NCBI RefSeq assembly: GCF_012985465.1
Contig: NZ_JAAQWN010000007.1
Location: 248,001 to 312,000 of the forward strand
Source of the DNA: Pseudomonas sp. WS 5079
GTDB lineage: Bacteria; Pseudomonadota; Gammaproteobacteria; Pseudomonadales; Pseudomonadaceae
Direction: 5' to 3'
DNA length: 64,000 bases
Positions 16,575 to 25,805 of the stretch are shown piece by piece. Positions within the stretch are counted from its first letter, which is position 1. The number at the start of each line of letters is the position of its first letter. A program made the position numbers and the translations under genes. Under the pieces are notes generated by a model that searched no databases, had not been told where the DNA came from, and was given only the letters and a program-made list of their open reading frames with translations.

Positions 16575-17007
16575 CATGCACCTTCAGGTAGTCGCCAGCC
16601 TACTGCGCCGCGGCCGTTCGCTGGATCAGTTATCCACAGGCCTGACCTTGCTCGGGGTGCTGTTTGGCCTGGCGCAATTGTTGATGGTCAGTATCACGCC
16701 GATCTGCCTGCTGCTCAGTCTGTGGATGATTATCCTCGGGCTGCTGCAAAAGTACTGGGCGCTGCGGGTGGCCTTCGACGCCGACCTGTTTGCGCTGATG
16801 GCCAAGGACATAGAACGTACCGCCGAACTGGACCAGACCCTGCAGGCCCTGAGCCTGCAACCTGCCAATCGCCCCAGCCGCCCCTGGACCGAACGTCGGC
16901 GTGGTGCCCTCAAATTGCTGCGCAAACAGGCCTACCTGCTGGGCGCGCAAGTGTTACTGACATTGGCCGTCATCCTGGCCAGCCCGTGGCTGCCCTTCGC
17001 CGGATAA
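16564..17007 (+). CDS. Small membrane protein of the lipid operon, function unknown
   Basis: About 147 residues with two adjacent hydrophobic segments near residues 26-58 and a C-terminal one near 125-145. No recognised domain. The start ATG at 16564 overlaps the previous gene by 11 bp with GGGAG about 10 bases upstream; an alternative ATG lies at 16576. It is followed 9 bp later by the acyltransferase gene, so it is co-transcribed and may scaffold the membrane enzymes. Confidence 0.65.
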   Translation: MPADMHLQVVASLLRRGRSLDQLSTGLTLLGVLFGLAQLLMVSITPICLLLSLWMIILGLLQKYWALRVAFDADLFALMAKDIERTAELDQTLQALSLQPANRPSRPWTERRRGALKLLRKQAYLLGAQVLLTLAVILASPWLPFAG

Positions 17008-17016
17008 GGAATCCTC

Positions 17017-17637
17017 ATGTTCGAACCCGTGGTCGCGACCCTGATTACCTCCATGGCCCGCACAGTGACCGGTGCCCGCAGCCTGTGGCTGGGCTGCGCC
17101 CCGGAACCGGTGCAGCGCATCTACTTTGCCAACCACAGCAGCCACGGCGACTTCGTGCTGCTGTGGGCGTCGTTGCCGCAGAACCTGCGCAAAGCCACGC
17201 GCCCGGTGGCCGGCACCGACTACTGGAACAAGAGCGCCTTGCGCCGCTACATCATCAACCGGGTGTTCAACGGCGTGCTGATCGACCGCGAGCGCAAAGA
17301 CCCTGTGGATAACCCCTTGCAACCGATGCTCGAGGCCCTGGAACAGGGCGATTCGCTGATCATTTTCCCTGAAGGCACACGCAACCTCGAAGATGGCCTG
17401 TTGCCCTTCAAGAGCGGCCTGTATCACCTGGCAAAAAGTTATCCACAGGCGCAATTGATCCCAGTGTGGATCGCCAACCTCAACCGTGTGATGCCCAAGG
17501 GCCGGGTGCTACCGCTGCCGCTGCTGTGCACCACCAGCTTCGGCGCACCGCTGCAATTGCAGGACGGTGAAGACAAGGCCCTGTTTCTCGCCCGCAGCCG
17601 CGACGCCCTGCTCGCCCTCGCCCCGGAGCATTCCTGA
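17017..17637 (+). CDS. 1-acyl-glycerol-phosphate acyltransferase-like protein
   Basis: 206 residues, PlsC family. Motif I NHSSHGD (HX4D) lies near residue 41, the substrate-binding region with IDRER near 90, and motif III FPEGTRN near 117. Such enzymes acylate lysophosphatidic acid or related glycerophospholipids at the inner face of the membrane. Placed between a membrane protein and a CDP-DAG synthase, it supplies phosphatidate for that enzyme by inference. Two DnaA-box 9-mers lie in the gene. Confidence 0.85.
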   Translation: MFEPVVATLITSMARTVTGARSLWLGCAPEPVQRIYFANHSSHGDFVLLWASLPQNLRKATRPVAGTDYWNKSALRRYIINRVFNGVLIDRERKDPVDNPLQPMLEALEQGDSLIIFPEGTRNLEDGLLPFKSGLYHLAKSYPQAQLIPVWIANLNRVMPKGRVLPLPLLCTTSFGAPLQLQDGEDKALFLARSRDALLALAPEHS

Positions 17638-17638
17638 C

Positions 17639-18571
17639 ATGGATAGCCAAACCCTGATGTTGTTCGGCGGCATCGGCATGATCCTGGTGCTCGCCTCGCT
17701 GATCGGCCTAATCCTCAAGCTGCGCACCCGTGGCACAGCCAACGCGGTGATCGACAACCTCAACGCCCGCATCAATGCCTGGTGGGTGATGGTGGTGGTG
17801 ATCGGCATCGCCTTCTGGCTCGGCACCGGCGCGGTGATCCTGCTGTTCTACGCCGTATCGTTCTACGCCCTGCGCGAATTCCTCACCCTCACGCCCACCC
17901 GCCGCAGCGACTACCCGGCACTGGTCGCCGCGTTCTACCTGGCGCTGCCCCTGCAATACCTGCTGATCTACTTTGACTGGTACGGCCTGTTCTCGATCTT
18001 TATCCCGGTCTACGTGTTCCTGCTGCTGCCCATCCTGGCGTCGCTGGGCGGCGACAGCACGCACTTCCTGGAGCGCGCATCGAAAGTGCAATGGGGGCTG
18101 ATGATCGCGGTGTTCTGCGTGTCCTTCGTGCCTGCGCTGCTGACCCTCGATATCGTCGGCTACGAGGGCCGCAACCTGCTGCTGATCGCCTACCTGGTGA
18201 TCGTGGTGCAGCTCTCGGATGTATTGCAGTACGTGTGCGGCAAACTGTTCGGCAAACACAAGATCGCGCCCAACCTGTCACCGTCGAAAACCGTCGAAGG
18301 CTTTGTCGGCGGGATCCTGCTGTCCTCCCTGATCGGCGCAGCGCTGTGGTGGACCACCCCGTTCAACCCCTGGCAGTCCTTCCTGATTGCACTGCTGATC
18401 AACCTGCTGGGCTTTGCCGGCGGGATTGTGATGTCGGCGATCAAGCGCGACCGAGGCGTGAAGGATTGGGGACATATGATCGAAGGTCACGGCGGGATGC
18501 TGGATCGGTTGGATTCAGTGTGTTTTGCGGCGCCGATTTTCTTTCATCTGGTGCGGTATTGGTGGACCTGA
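17639..18571 (+). CDS. ynbB: Phosphatidate cytidylyltransferase, YnbB-like
   Basis: 310 residues starting MDSQTLMLFGGIGM, 1 bp after the acyltransferase stop. Eight or so membrane spans. The CdsA signature is present: APNLSPSKTVEGFVGG near residue 212 and SAIKRDRGVKDWGHMIEGHG near 265, with LDRLDS after it. It makes CDP-diacylglycerol from phosphatidate and CTP, the donor for the YnbA-like phosphatidyltransferase. Distinct from the housekeeping cdsA expected elsewhere (beside dxr and bamA). Last gene of the operon, ended by a strong hairpin. Confidence 0.88.
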   Translation: MDSQTLMLFGGIGMILVLASLIGLILKLRTRGTANAVIDNLNARINAWWVMVVVIGIAFWLGTGAVILLFYAVSFYALREFLTLTPTRRSDYPALVAAFYLALPLQYLLIYFDWYGLFSIFIPVYVFLLLPILASLGGDSTHFLERASKVQWGLMIAVFCVSFVPALLTLDIVGYEGRNLLLIAYLVIVVQLSDVLQYVCGKLFGKHKIAPNLSPSKTVEGFVGGILLSSLIGAALWWTTPFNPWQSFLIALLINLLGFAGGIVMSAIKRDRGVKDWGHMIEGHGGMLDRLDSVCFAAPIFFHLVRYWWT

Positions 18572-18595
18572 AGCACCCCACAGGACTGAAACGAC

Positions 18596-18628
18596 AAGAC
18601 CCGATGTCCGCCAGGGACATCGGGTCTT
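18596..18628. terminator. Terminator hairpin after the ynb-like operon
   Basis: Perfect 14-bp stem AAGACCCGATGTCC / GGACATCGGGTCTT with a 5-base loop. It lies between convergent genes (YnbB-like and the 1057-residue membrane protein) and can serve both directions. Confidence 0.88.
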
Positions 18629-18649
18629 GTGGGTTGCGAGCACCTTACA

Positions 18650-21600
18650 TCAGTGCTGTCGCTGGTAGAGCCCCAGGTTATCGACCTTGAAACTGCTGCA
18701 AGCGCCGGCATTGTCCAGATCAATCCGGATGCCCTTCACATGCTGCAACGTCAACCAGCGCGGTGACGCATCCAGTGGCACGATCAACGTCCCGTCCTCT
18801 GCATTGAAACGAACGCTGGAGGCCTCGAACGGCCCCTGCTGCCCATCCCCCCACCAGAACACCTGCATACGCGGCTCGGCGGTGCGGCCGGAGCAGCGGA
18901 ACTCGAACTTGAGCAGGCCAGCGTCGTGACCAGACAGATTCAGCGCCGCAAGATCGAAACTCATCGACGGATCACCGCCATCCACTCGGTAGCTGCTTTC
19001 TTGTGCCACCAATTGATTGAGGCTCGGCTTTACGTCATCCAGACTGTTGATCAGTGCCATCTTGTTGTTCAGGGAGACTTGGGAACGGCCCCAGGCAACC
19101 GGGATTTTCTTCAGGTCCGGTGATGCAAAAGCGCGCTGCAGCAAGGCTGCCTGGTACTCGGCTATCGCTTCGGGGCGAGGTTCGATCAAGCGTGGGTGGC
19201 TGATCGGGTCAGCGTCGGAAACCTGCAACGCCGGGCCCTCCAGCCATATGCTTTGACCCGCGGCACGTATCTCGCGAATCCGGCGAATCTCGCTCTGGTT
19301 GACCTGAATCTGATCACCCACCTTCAACGCCGCCAACATACCCGGATCGGACACATAGAGCGCTGCGACAGTGCGATTGATGCCGTGGCTCCAGTTCGCA
19401 TCGGTGAAGTCCATCAGGGGTATTTCGATACTGGTGACTGGCGCCGAGGCGCTGCCCTTTTTACGCCCGAGAATGAAGCCATCCACATAGACCGGGTCGT
19501 AGTGATCGACAACGAACCGATACAGGTACGGATTACGCAGCGCCAGGCCGCCGCCGTCGTGGATGATGTTCATCCCTTCCAGCAAGGCGATGGTCGGCAG
19601 GTCTTGTTTGAGGGTCTCGATAGCCCGCAACTGCTGGGCTGGCGACACCATGTTGTACGCCGCAGTGACCGGCAGCAGGGGCCGATAACCCAGGTAGAAG
19701 TACTGGGCGTTGCGGGAAGTCAGGTCCAGATAGGTTTCGCCAGCCGGAACATTGTCCGCCAATACTCGCGACAAACGGGTCAGCCTGTCCCAGTGAAAAG
19801 GCTGTACAAAGGAGCGGCCGATATTCGGCAGGCCTGCAGCGGCGCCATCACTGATTCCCAACCCTTGAGTGCTGATAACAGCCGTAGTGGATTTGACCAG
19901 GTTATTGATCGATACCGGCGAGAACCCCAGGGATGCGCTCATGCTCGCAGCCAGGACAACCATAACCACTTTATTGCGCGCACTGAGCATGCCCCAACAC
20001 GCGACAGGCAACAGGATCGCCCAGCCGAAACTCGCCGCCAACCCCGGACGAGACATACCGCCTGGGTCGACGCGTCCCATCGAATAAGGGATCAACAACA
20101 GCGCAAAGAGGAACACCACCAGCAATGGCAGCAAGGTGTCGAGACGACGCTCGGGTGTCTGGAACCAGCGATGTACCAACATCAGGCACGCCAGAGGAAT
20201 AGCGATCCAGGACATGCGCAAGGCTTCAAACACAAAGCCTTTGCGCGCGGCCTCCCAGCTCAACGCCCATGGCACGCCGTAGGCAACCTGGTTGATAGGG
20301 CCATTTTCCAGGACATAACGGATAGCCCCCAACAGCATGATCCCCGCGGGCGTAACCACCGCCAACACCAGTAGCACTACACCTGTAATCAGAATGCCCT
20401 TCAGCTTGCGGGGGCGTGGAGCTTTCCAGAGGTGCCAGGCGTAATAAGCAGCCATCACCCCAGACGCCGCCGCAAGCAGCAGCCCTTGTGGCGGGATTCC
20501 GAGGACTACCAGCGGCGCCGTGATCATCCAGACCAGCAGCCAGCGCTCGGGACGCTGGCGCAACGACGGGCTCAACCACAGGCAGAGAAACGGGATCAGA
20601 AACAGCCAGATAATATTGGCCGTCAGGAAGAAGATGGCGGCAAACGCCAACCCGATACTGCGCGAAAAATAGTAGAGCGACAGGAAGGCGGCAAAAGACA
20701 ACAGCGCGATGCTGAGGTTACCGACATGAATAATGCTGCCGGCAGAACCGTCATAAAACACAAATGATAAGAACTGGGTCAGGTCATCGCCGATGATGCC
20801 GTGGGCAGGAACGTAATCAATATAGGGAATAGCCCCCTGCATATAGGACCACCAGCCCAACAAGCTTTCACCGAAGTGATAATCGTCGGCGCTGATGTTG
20901 GGGAAAATGGTCGTGCCCATTTTCAAGCCCACCAGCAAGCCGAAAAACGCGATAGGCGAAAGCAGCGTGGCAATGTCACTGGTTGATGTATACCGACGCA
21001 AACGCCGCAGTACATCCACCACGCCCCAAACCAGCATTCCGATAACCAGTATCTTCAACCAGACCGTGGTCTCGTATTTGGAAATACTGCCATCTGGCTC
21101 TTGTATGCGAGCGGGATACAGCGTCAGGTAAAAGGTCGACAGACCCAATTGACCAGCCATCAACAGCCATGGGGCAATTCGCGCAAAACCCTTGGGGCTC
21201 CACACAATGTATGCCATACCCAGGATCCATCCGACGATGGCTATCCCATAGGTGGGCTTGGCGTATCTGGACAACTCAACCCCATCGCTCCAGGCAGCTG
21301 GCGCGCGGCCCAGCGCCAACACCACCTCCAGCTGTACCAGCGCCAGCAACAGGATACCGAGCGCCCCCAGGCCGAATATCCGAGGGTCCACATTGATTTT
21401 TTTGACCGCGCCAACCATGGCTGCCAAAGCGATAAACGAGACACCAAACACCGAGCAGTAGAGGACTTTCGGCTCGAAATCCGTGCCAAGCACCATGCAT
21501 GCAATAGCGGTAATCGCAGGGAGCGACCACCACAACCATTGGTTGGATAAAACCAGTGCGCTGTCGCTACCGAATTGTTTCTTCTGGCGCCCCATCAAGG

Positions 21601-21823
21601 AGGTAAAAAACAGCAACGCACAGAAAAGAACGGCGATGAATACTGGAGCAACCACCTGGTCCTGAAACTTGGTATCTGCGGTCCAACTGATGTAGCCCAC
21701 GATGAAGTCGGCATACTTGGGTGCGGTCGAGATACCCAGACATAACAACAGTGCAAACGCCGTGATAACCACACACGCAAGCACCGAAGAAACCCTTTCA
21801 TTCATTTCCAGATGCTTGAACAT
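18650..21823 (-). CDS. Large polytopic membrane protein with C-terminal soluble domain, putative GT-C-type glycosyltransferase
   Basis: 1057 residues. The first roughly 650 residues contain about 15 hydrophobic segments; an acidic/His-containing loop with NISADDYHFGE and PAHGIIGDD near residues 305-345 resembles the acidic loop of GT-C lipid-linked-sugar glycosyltransferases. Residues about 660-1057 look soluble, with a beta-rich end (SLNNKMALINS, FEFRCSGRTAEP). No named family recognised. Last gene of the sugar cassette, 15 bp after the GT2 gene. It may be the final transferase moving sugar from polyprenyl phosphate onto an acceptor. The start may instead be the Met at residue 7 (21805). Confidence 0.7.
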   Translation of the reverse strand: MFKHLEMNERVSSVLACVVITAFALLLCLGISTAPKYADFIVGYISWTADTKFQDQVVAPVFIAVLFCALLFFTSLMGRQKKQFGSDSALVLSNQWLWWSLPAITAIACMVLGTDFEPKVLYCSVFGVSFIALAAMVGAVKKINVDPRIFGLGALGILLLALVQLEVVLALGRAPAAWSDGVELSRYAKPTYGIAIVGWILGMAYIVWSPKGFARIAPWLLMAGQLGLSTFYLTLYPARIQEPDGSISKYETTVWLKILVIGMLVWGVVDVLRRLRRYTSTSDIATLLSPIAFFGLLVGLKMGTTIFPNISADDYHFGESLLGWWSYMQGAIPYIDYVPAHGIIGDDLTQFLSFVFYDGSAGSIIHVGNLSIALLSFAAFLSLYYFSRSIGLAFAAIFFLTANIIWLFLIPFLCLWLSPSLRQRPERWLLVWMITAPLVVLGIPPQGLLLAAASGVMAAYYAWHLWKAPRPRKLKGILITGVVLLVLAVVTPAGIMLLGAIRYVLENGPINQVAYGVPWALSWEAARKGFVFEALRMSWIAIPLACLMLVHRWFQTPERRLDTLLPLLVVFLFALLLIPYSMGRVDPGGMSRPGLAASFGWAILLPVACWGMLSARNKVVMVVLAASMSASLGFSPVSINNLVKSTTAVISTQGLGISDGAAAGLPNIGRSFVQPFHWDRLTRLSRVLADNVPAGETYLDLTSRNAQYFYLGYRPLLPVTAAYNMVSPAQQLRAIETLKQDLPTIALLEGMNIIHDGGGLALRNPYLYRFVVDHYDPVYVDGFILGRKKGSASAPVTSIEIPLMDFTDANWSHGINRTVAALYVSDPGMLAALKVGDQIQVNQSEIRRIREIRAAGQSIWLEGPALQVSDADPISHPRLIEPRPEAIAEYQAALLQRAFASPDLKKIPVAWGRSQVSLNNKMALINSLDDVKPSLNQLVAQESSYRVDGGDPSMSFDLAALNLSGHDAGLLKFEFRCSGRTAEPRMQVFWWGDGQQGPFEASSVRFNAEDGTLIVPLDASPRWLTLQHVKGIRIDLDNAGACSSFKVDNLGLYQRQH

Positions 21824-21838
21824 TTCACTACCAGATCT

Positions 21839-22660
21839 TTAGTTGTACTTGCCAAAACAGGCTCGGAACAATACCGCCAGCACCGAAAGATTGCCTTTTA
21901 CGCTACTGATCTTGGTAGGCACTTCACCTTGGGGGTAGCGGCGCACGGTCGCCAGTTCTACGCAGCGATAGCCCAGTTTCGGCGCGCGATACGACAGGTA
22001 GGCAAGCAGCTCGTAGGTATCGAACACATCACGGAAGATCGCCATCTTCGGATCAATCAGCATCTTGCGGCTGTAGGCACGAAAGCCCTGGGTGGTATCT
22101 GTCCACTTGAAGCCGGAAAATAGGCTCAGCATCGGCGCATGGATAAAACGGATAGCAAAATCGCGGGACTTGGGGGTGTTCTCGGCAACACCGCCCTGGA
22201 CAAAACGCGAAGCCTGGACAAAATCCACACCCTGCTGCAGCGCTTCGATAAAGCGCGGGATGGCCTCTGGGTCATCCTTGTCGTTGCCATCGATGGTCAC
22301 GATACCTTCGTAGCCCTGGTCCAGGGCGAAGGCGTAGGCGCAGCGCAACTGCGCGCTCAACTTGCCCGGGGCAGTCTTGACCAGCAGGCCGCGCACACCC
22401 ACCTGTTGCAGTGATTGCAACTCAAGCGAGCCATCAGAACTGCCACCATCGACGATGATGATGTCGGCCATGTCTGCGATGTTGAACGCCGCCATACGGG
22501 CGAGCAGGTTCTTGATCCGGTCGCCTTCGTTGATGACCGGAATGACCACGCACCAGGGGTGCTGGCGACCTAGCCAGAGTGGCGTGTCATAGGACGGTAC
22601 CTGCCAGCCGGCACGTACATCGGGAGCAATATCAGAAGAAGTCATTTTAATTTCCATCAA
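21839..22660 (-). CDS. Glycosyltransferase family 2, polyprenyl-phosphate sugar synthase-like
   Basis: About 273 residues. GT-A fold motifs: CVVIPVINEGDRI near residue 37, IIIVDGGSSDGS near 68, IVTIDGNDKDDPEA near 120 (DxD-like), and TDTTQGFRAYSRK near 188. It lacks an obvious C-terminal membrane pair, so it resembles soluble dolichol-phosphate-mannose synthases. The start overlaps the upstream transporter stop by 4 bases; a Met at residue 6 is an alternative. Likely donor: a nucleotide sugar made by the cassette. Confidence 0.8.
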   Translation of the reverse strand: MMEIKMTSSDIAPDVRAGWQVPSYDTPLWLGRQHPWCVVIPVINEGDRIKNLLARMAAFNIADMADIIIVDGGSSDGSLELQSLQQVGVRGLLVKTAPGKLSAQLRCAYAFALDQGYEGIVTIDGNDKDDPEAIPRFIEALQQGVDFVQASRFVQGGVAENTPKSRDFAIRFIHAPMLSLFSGFKWTDTTQGFRAYSRKMLIDPKMAIFRDVFDTYELLAYLSYRAPKLGYRCVELATVRRYPQGEVPTKISSVKGNLSVLAVLFRACFGKYN

Positions 22661-23019
22661 ACGACGCGAGCTGTGATCAGCCCTACGCCAGCAATAACCA
22701 GGGCGATGCCGACTCCCGTGGTCCAGTGGAAGGACTCACGGAAAAACAGCAGGGAAAACAGGGCGACCGTCGCGATAGCCCCGGCCGTCAGGACCGGGTG
22801 TGCCACGTTCAGCGGCAAACGGGCCAATGCTGCGGCATAAAGCAGGAACGCAGCACCATACAGGACCAGCCCGACCCAGAACGGCCAGTTGCTGAGTGCC
22901 GCCATCGGGTCGCTCAAGGAAGGGAATTTGCGCGGGGGCATCATCGCCATCTTCACCAGGACGCTGGCGGAGGCGTTCGACAAGATACCGAGGATCAAGA
23001 TGATCCATTTGATGCTCAT
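22657..23019 (-). CDS. Four-span SMR/EamA-like membrane protein, putative sugar-lipid flippase
   Basis: 120 residues with four hydrophobic segments, the size and layout of SMR or ArnE/ArnF-type half transporters. N-terminal KWIILILGILSNASASVLVKMAM fits that family. In glycosylation cassettes such proteins are proposed to flip polyprenyl-phosphate sugars. It overlaps its neighbours by 4 bp on both sides, so it is tightly coupled to the two GT-related genes. Confidence 0.75.
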   Translation of the reverse strand: MSIKWIILILGILSNASASVLVKMAMMPPRKFPSLSDPMAALSNWPFWVGLVLYGAAFLLYAAALARLPLNVAHPVLTAGAIATVALFSLLFFRESFHWTTGVGIALVIAGVGLITARVV

Positions 23020-23849
23020 GCCGTCACCTCGTCGCAGGCGCGGTAATGCTGGCGGGCAACCTGCAGCGCACGCTCGATCGATTGCGCATGGGCTTCGGTC
23101 TTGGTCGCCACCATCTCAATGGTGACCACATGCCCGGGCAAGTAGCGGGCTACGGCACGTGCCATTTTTTCATGGTCAGTACCGCCGTCACCCAGCGGGA
23201 GCAGGTCTGGTTCACTGGCGTGGATATGCCCGATCAACTCGGCACAATCCTCAAGCACGGTGAATGGGTCTTCACCGTTGATCGCAAGCGCCCCGGTATC
23301 CAGTTGCATGCGGATCGCCGGGTGGTCGATTGCCCGCACCACCACTGCGGTTTGTGCACTGTTGGTCATGAAGTTCGCCCCGTAGCAGGTGGGGTTGGGC
23401 TCCAGGCAGATCGTCACACCGCTCGCCTGGGCGATATCGCCCAATTGCCGGAAGAACGCCACAGCGCCATCCTGCGCCTGCTGGTCGGTCAAACCACTGC
23501 GATCACGGTTCTTTGGCGAGCCAAATACAATCCGTGTCGCACCCAGGCCTGCGCCAATGCGGCACACGCCCGCCAGGTGTTGCAGCAAGGCCGCCTGGCT
23601 TTGTACGGAGCCGAAGACATTCAGGCCCGTCGTGCCAAACAACAGTGCCTGCATGCCGGTCAATGCAATACCACGTTGCGCCCACCAGTCCTTGACCCGC
23701 GCAATCTCTGCGTCCGTGGCCTTGGCAGGCTCGGGGAAGTATTTGCCCGGTGCAATATCAATCGCATCCACGGCAAAGCGCGCAAGCAGTTCAGCGATGA
23801 CTTCGTCCTCGGTGGTTTCCCACGCGATATTGGAAATCGCCAGCCTCAT
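23016..23849 (-). CDS. Sugar phosphate isomerase/epimerase family TIM-barrel protein
   Basis: 277 residues of the xylose-isomerase-like TIM barrel (AP endonuclease 2 superfamily). Metal-ligand stretches: ICLEPNPTCYG near residue 148, MQLDTGALAING near 185, GHIHASEPDLLPLG near 211 and HVVTIEMV near 245. It would isomerise or dehydrate a sugar or sugar acid. The substrate cannot be told from sequence. Overlaps both neighbours by 4 bp. Confidence 0.78.
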   Translation of the reverse strand: MRLAISNIAWETTEDEVIAELLARFAVDAIDIAPGKYFPEPAKATDAEIARVKDWWAQRGIALTGMQALLFGTTGLNVFGSVQSQAALLQHLAGVCRIGAGLGATRIVFGSPKNRDRSGLTDQQAQDGAVAFFRQLGDIAQASGVTICLEPNPTCYGANFMTNSAQTAVVVRAIDHPAIRMQLDTGALAINGEDPFTVLEDCAELIGHIHASEPDLLPLGDGGTDHEKMARAVARYLPGHVVTIEMVATKTEAHAQSIERALQVARQHYRACDEVTA

Positions 23850-24631
23850 GCCTGTGCTCCCGATGCGGCCTTGAGCGGCTCCGACTGCGCATAGGCCCGT
23901 ACGGCCTGCACGGTTTCGCGAGCGCTGTACTGATAGCGCCCAGTGCCGCCAAACAGCTGCGCATGCTTGGTCTGCATGTCATAGGTAGCAGCCGCATTGG
24001 CCAGGGTATTGGTGAAAGGCTTGCCGAAGCCCTTCTGCGAAATGTCGGCGACACTCACTGCCTGGGCAGTCAGGTGGACCAGCTTGAGCCCCGCCTCGAG
24101 TGCGGTCTGGATGTCGTACCACAAGTTGATCATCGGGTAGAACTGGAACACGCCCCGGCTATCGATCGCCTGCAGGTTATTGTCGTTGAGGAAGTCAAAA
24201 ATCACGTTTTTACGCAATCCAGGCCCGACGAGCCCCGGCAGGCGAACGATCAAGTGATTCGGAAAATGACTTTCAACGAAGGTTTCCAACAGCCGACGGT
24301 GCAGGCCATAGGCATGCAGGCCGGACTCATCGACCGGCGTGTCTTCATCAACGCCGATAGGGCTTTTGAACACATCCACTGTGCTGATCAGCACGAAAGT
24401 CTTGCACTGGATGGTTTTCAGATGGGCGATCAGTGCTTCGATCTTCTGGCGGTCCGCCTCAGGCTCGCGGTTGGCAATCCATTTTTGCGCCGGGGCGCCG
24501 GCACAGACCACGAGGTCGAAGGATTTGCCTTCTATCTCACCGATGTTGGTGGACCGGTACAAGTCCTCGAAGCAAGCCTGCTTAAGAAGCGTGCCCCCGA
24601 CAAACCCGGAGAAACCAATAAGCGAATTCAT
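23846..24631 (-). CDS. NAD-dependent sugar epimerase/dehydratase-like protein
   Basis: 261 residues starting MNSLIGFSGFVGGTLL with the Rossmann glycine motif GFSGFVGG at residues 6-13. Short-chain/extended-type layout with LISTVDVFKSP near residue 95 and HAYGLHRRLLE near 120; the usual YxxxK catalytic motif reads YGLHR, Lys replaced by Arg. This may indicate reductase or non-catalytic behaviour. The longer frame upstream (from 24706) runs into the FAD gene and is rejected. ATG overlap with the next gene. Confidence 0.75.
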   Translation of the reverse strand: MNSLIGFSGFVGGTLLKQACFEDLYRSTNIGEIEGKSFDLVVCAGAPAQKWIANREPEADRQKIEALIAHLKTIQCKTFVLISTVDVFKSPIGVDEDTPVDESGLHAYGLHRRLLETFVESHFPNHLIVRLPGLVGPGLRKNVIFDFLNDNNLQAIDSRGVFQFYPMINLWYDIQTALEAGLKLVHLTAQAVSVADISQKGFGKPFTNTLANAAATYDMQTKHAQLFGGTGRYQYSARETVQAVRAYAQSEPLKAASGAQA

Positions 24632-24656
24632 CTTTTTCCGCTCCAAACCTGAAGTT

Positions 24657-25805
24657 TTATTGACCTTGATGGGAAAAACTCTCGGTATCCAGTTTTTCAA
24701 GCACATCGTAAATGTTGTCTATCTTGCCACCCAGCACGGAAAAGCAACCTGGCAACTCGGCGTGCTTTTCGAAAAGAATCGGGCGTCCATCATCCCCTTC
24801 GTTCTTCACCAGGATGGTCTTGACCTCGAACAGCGAATCCTTGTGTTGGGCCTTGAGCACTTCGGGGATATACCGCCCGACGTCCCTGACCATGCGATCG
24901 ACCCGTGTATCGCGCTCATAAAGCCGTAGCTTTTCGTAGGGGTCGAGGCCTTTTTCATCGTTCCAGTGCAAGTGCGGCGTATAGCGTACATGGGACAAGG
25001 TATGCAGCCCACGGGCCGGGAATGGCATCAGTGAAAAGAACGGGCCGTCCATCACCGTGACGCCCAAACCCTCGAGGGATTCGGGCATCTGCATCAAGGC
25101 CATTTCCGTGATCTCTTGCTTGAGGCCGGTACTGACCCCCGCGAAATCACCCGCAAACTGATTGAGGCCACTGTACGTACAGTTGAAGACGTAGCGACAA
25201 GTCGTCAGCGCTTCCTCGCCCTGGGAGGTTTGGGTGACCACCTGCAAAGGCGCCTCGGCGCCCCTGGAAATTGAAGTGACCCGTGTCTGGTAACGGATCT
25301 GCACAGCGCTTTCTGCCAGCTCGCGAGCCGCCCAGGCTGCCAGGCGAGTGGTGTCGAACGCATATTCTTCGACGAGGAATACTTCTTCGATCAAACGTGG
25401 TTCGAACAAGTCGCGCAGCGCTGGATCGGCGGGTTTGAGGTCCGCACCGATGTCCCGGCAAAAACGCTCGAACTGCTTGGCCGTGACCTTGGAGTTGCGC
25501 CGGGCAATGGCGTACAGCTTGGTAAAGTCCTGCTTGACCACCTGCGGCCAGTCCTGCACAAACTTGGGCAGGTTGACCCGGCTGCGATAGGCCGTGGTGA
25601 AGCTGCGCGGATAGTGATAGCCGTTATGCACACGTGCCTGGTTGTTGTAACTGGCGCGCATCATCAGTGCCGGCTCGCGCTCTACCAACAGGATCCGTTT
25701 CAAGCCCCGTTGCTTGGCCAGGTAGACCGCAATGGCTGCTCCGTAAAACCCCCCACCGATGATGACGGCATCCTGCTCAGGCTGGCTGGCTTGGGCGCTC
25801 GACAT
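24657..25805 (-). CDS. FAD-dependent oxidoreductase (DAO-like)
   Basis: 382 residues. N-terminal dinucleotide-binding motif VIIGGGFYGAAIAVYLA near residues 15-31, then ILLVEREPALMMRASYNNQ near 38-56, typical of D-amino-acid-oxidase-like flavoproteins; a substrate region CRYVFNCTYSG near 205 and the C-terminal GGKIDNIYDVLE. It would oxidise an amine or hydroxyl on a sugar intermediate. The start overlaps the GT2 stop (TGATG). Confidence 0.78.
   Translation of the reverse strand: MSSAQASQPEQDAVIIGGGFYGAAIAVYLAKQRGLKRILLVEREPALMMRASYNNQARVHNGYHYPRSFTTAYRSRVNLPKFVQDWPQVVKQDFTKLYAIARRNSKVTAKQFERFCRDIGADLKPADPALRDLFEPRLIEEVFLVEEYAFDTTRLAAWAARELAESAVQIRYQTRVTSISRGAEAPLQVVTQTSQGEEALTTCRYVFNCTYSGLNQFAGDFAGVSTGLKQEITEMALMQMPESLEGLGVTVMDGPFFSLMPFPARGLHTLSHVRYTPHLHWNDEKGLDPYEKLRLYERDTRVDRMVRDVGRYIPEVLKAQHKDSLFEVKTILVKNEGDDGRPILFEKHAELPGCFSVLGGKIDNIYDVLEKLDTESFSHQGQ

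Noticed and set aside
19196..20374. 392-codon frame antisense to the 1057-residue membrane protein
   Set aside because: Arg/Gln/Asp-rich mirror of hydrophobic codons, typical of antisense of membrane proteins.
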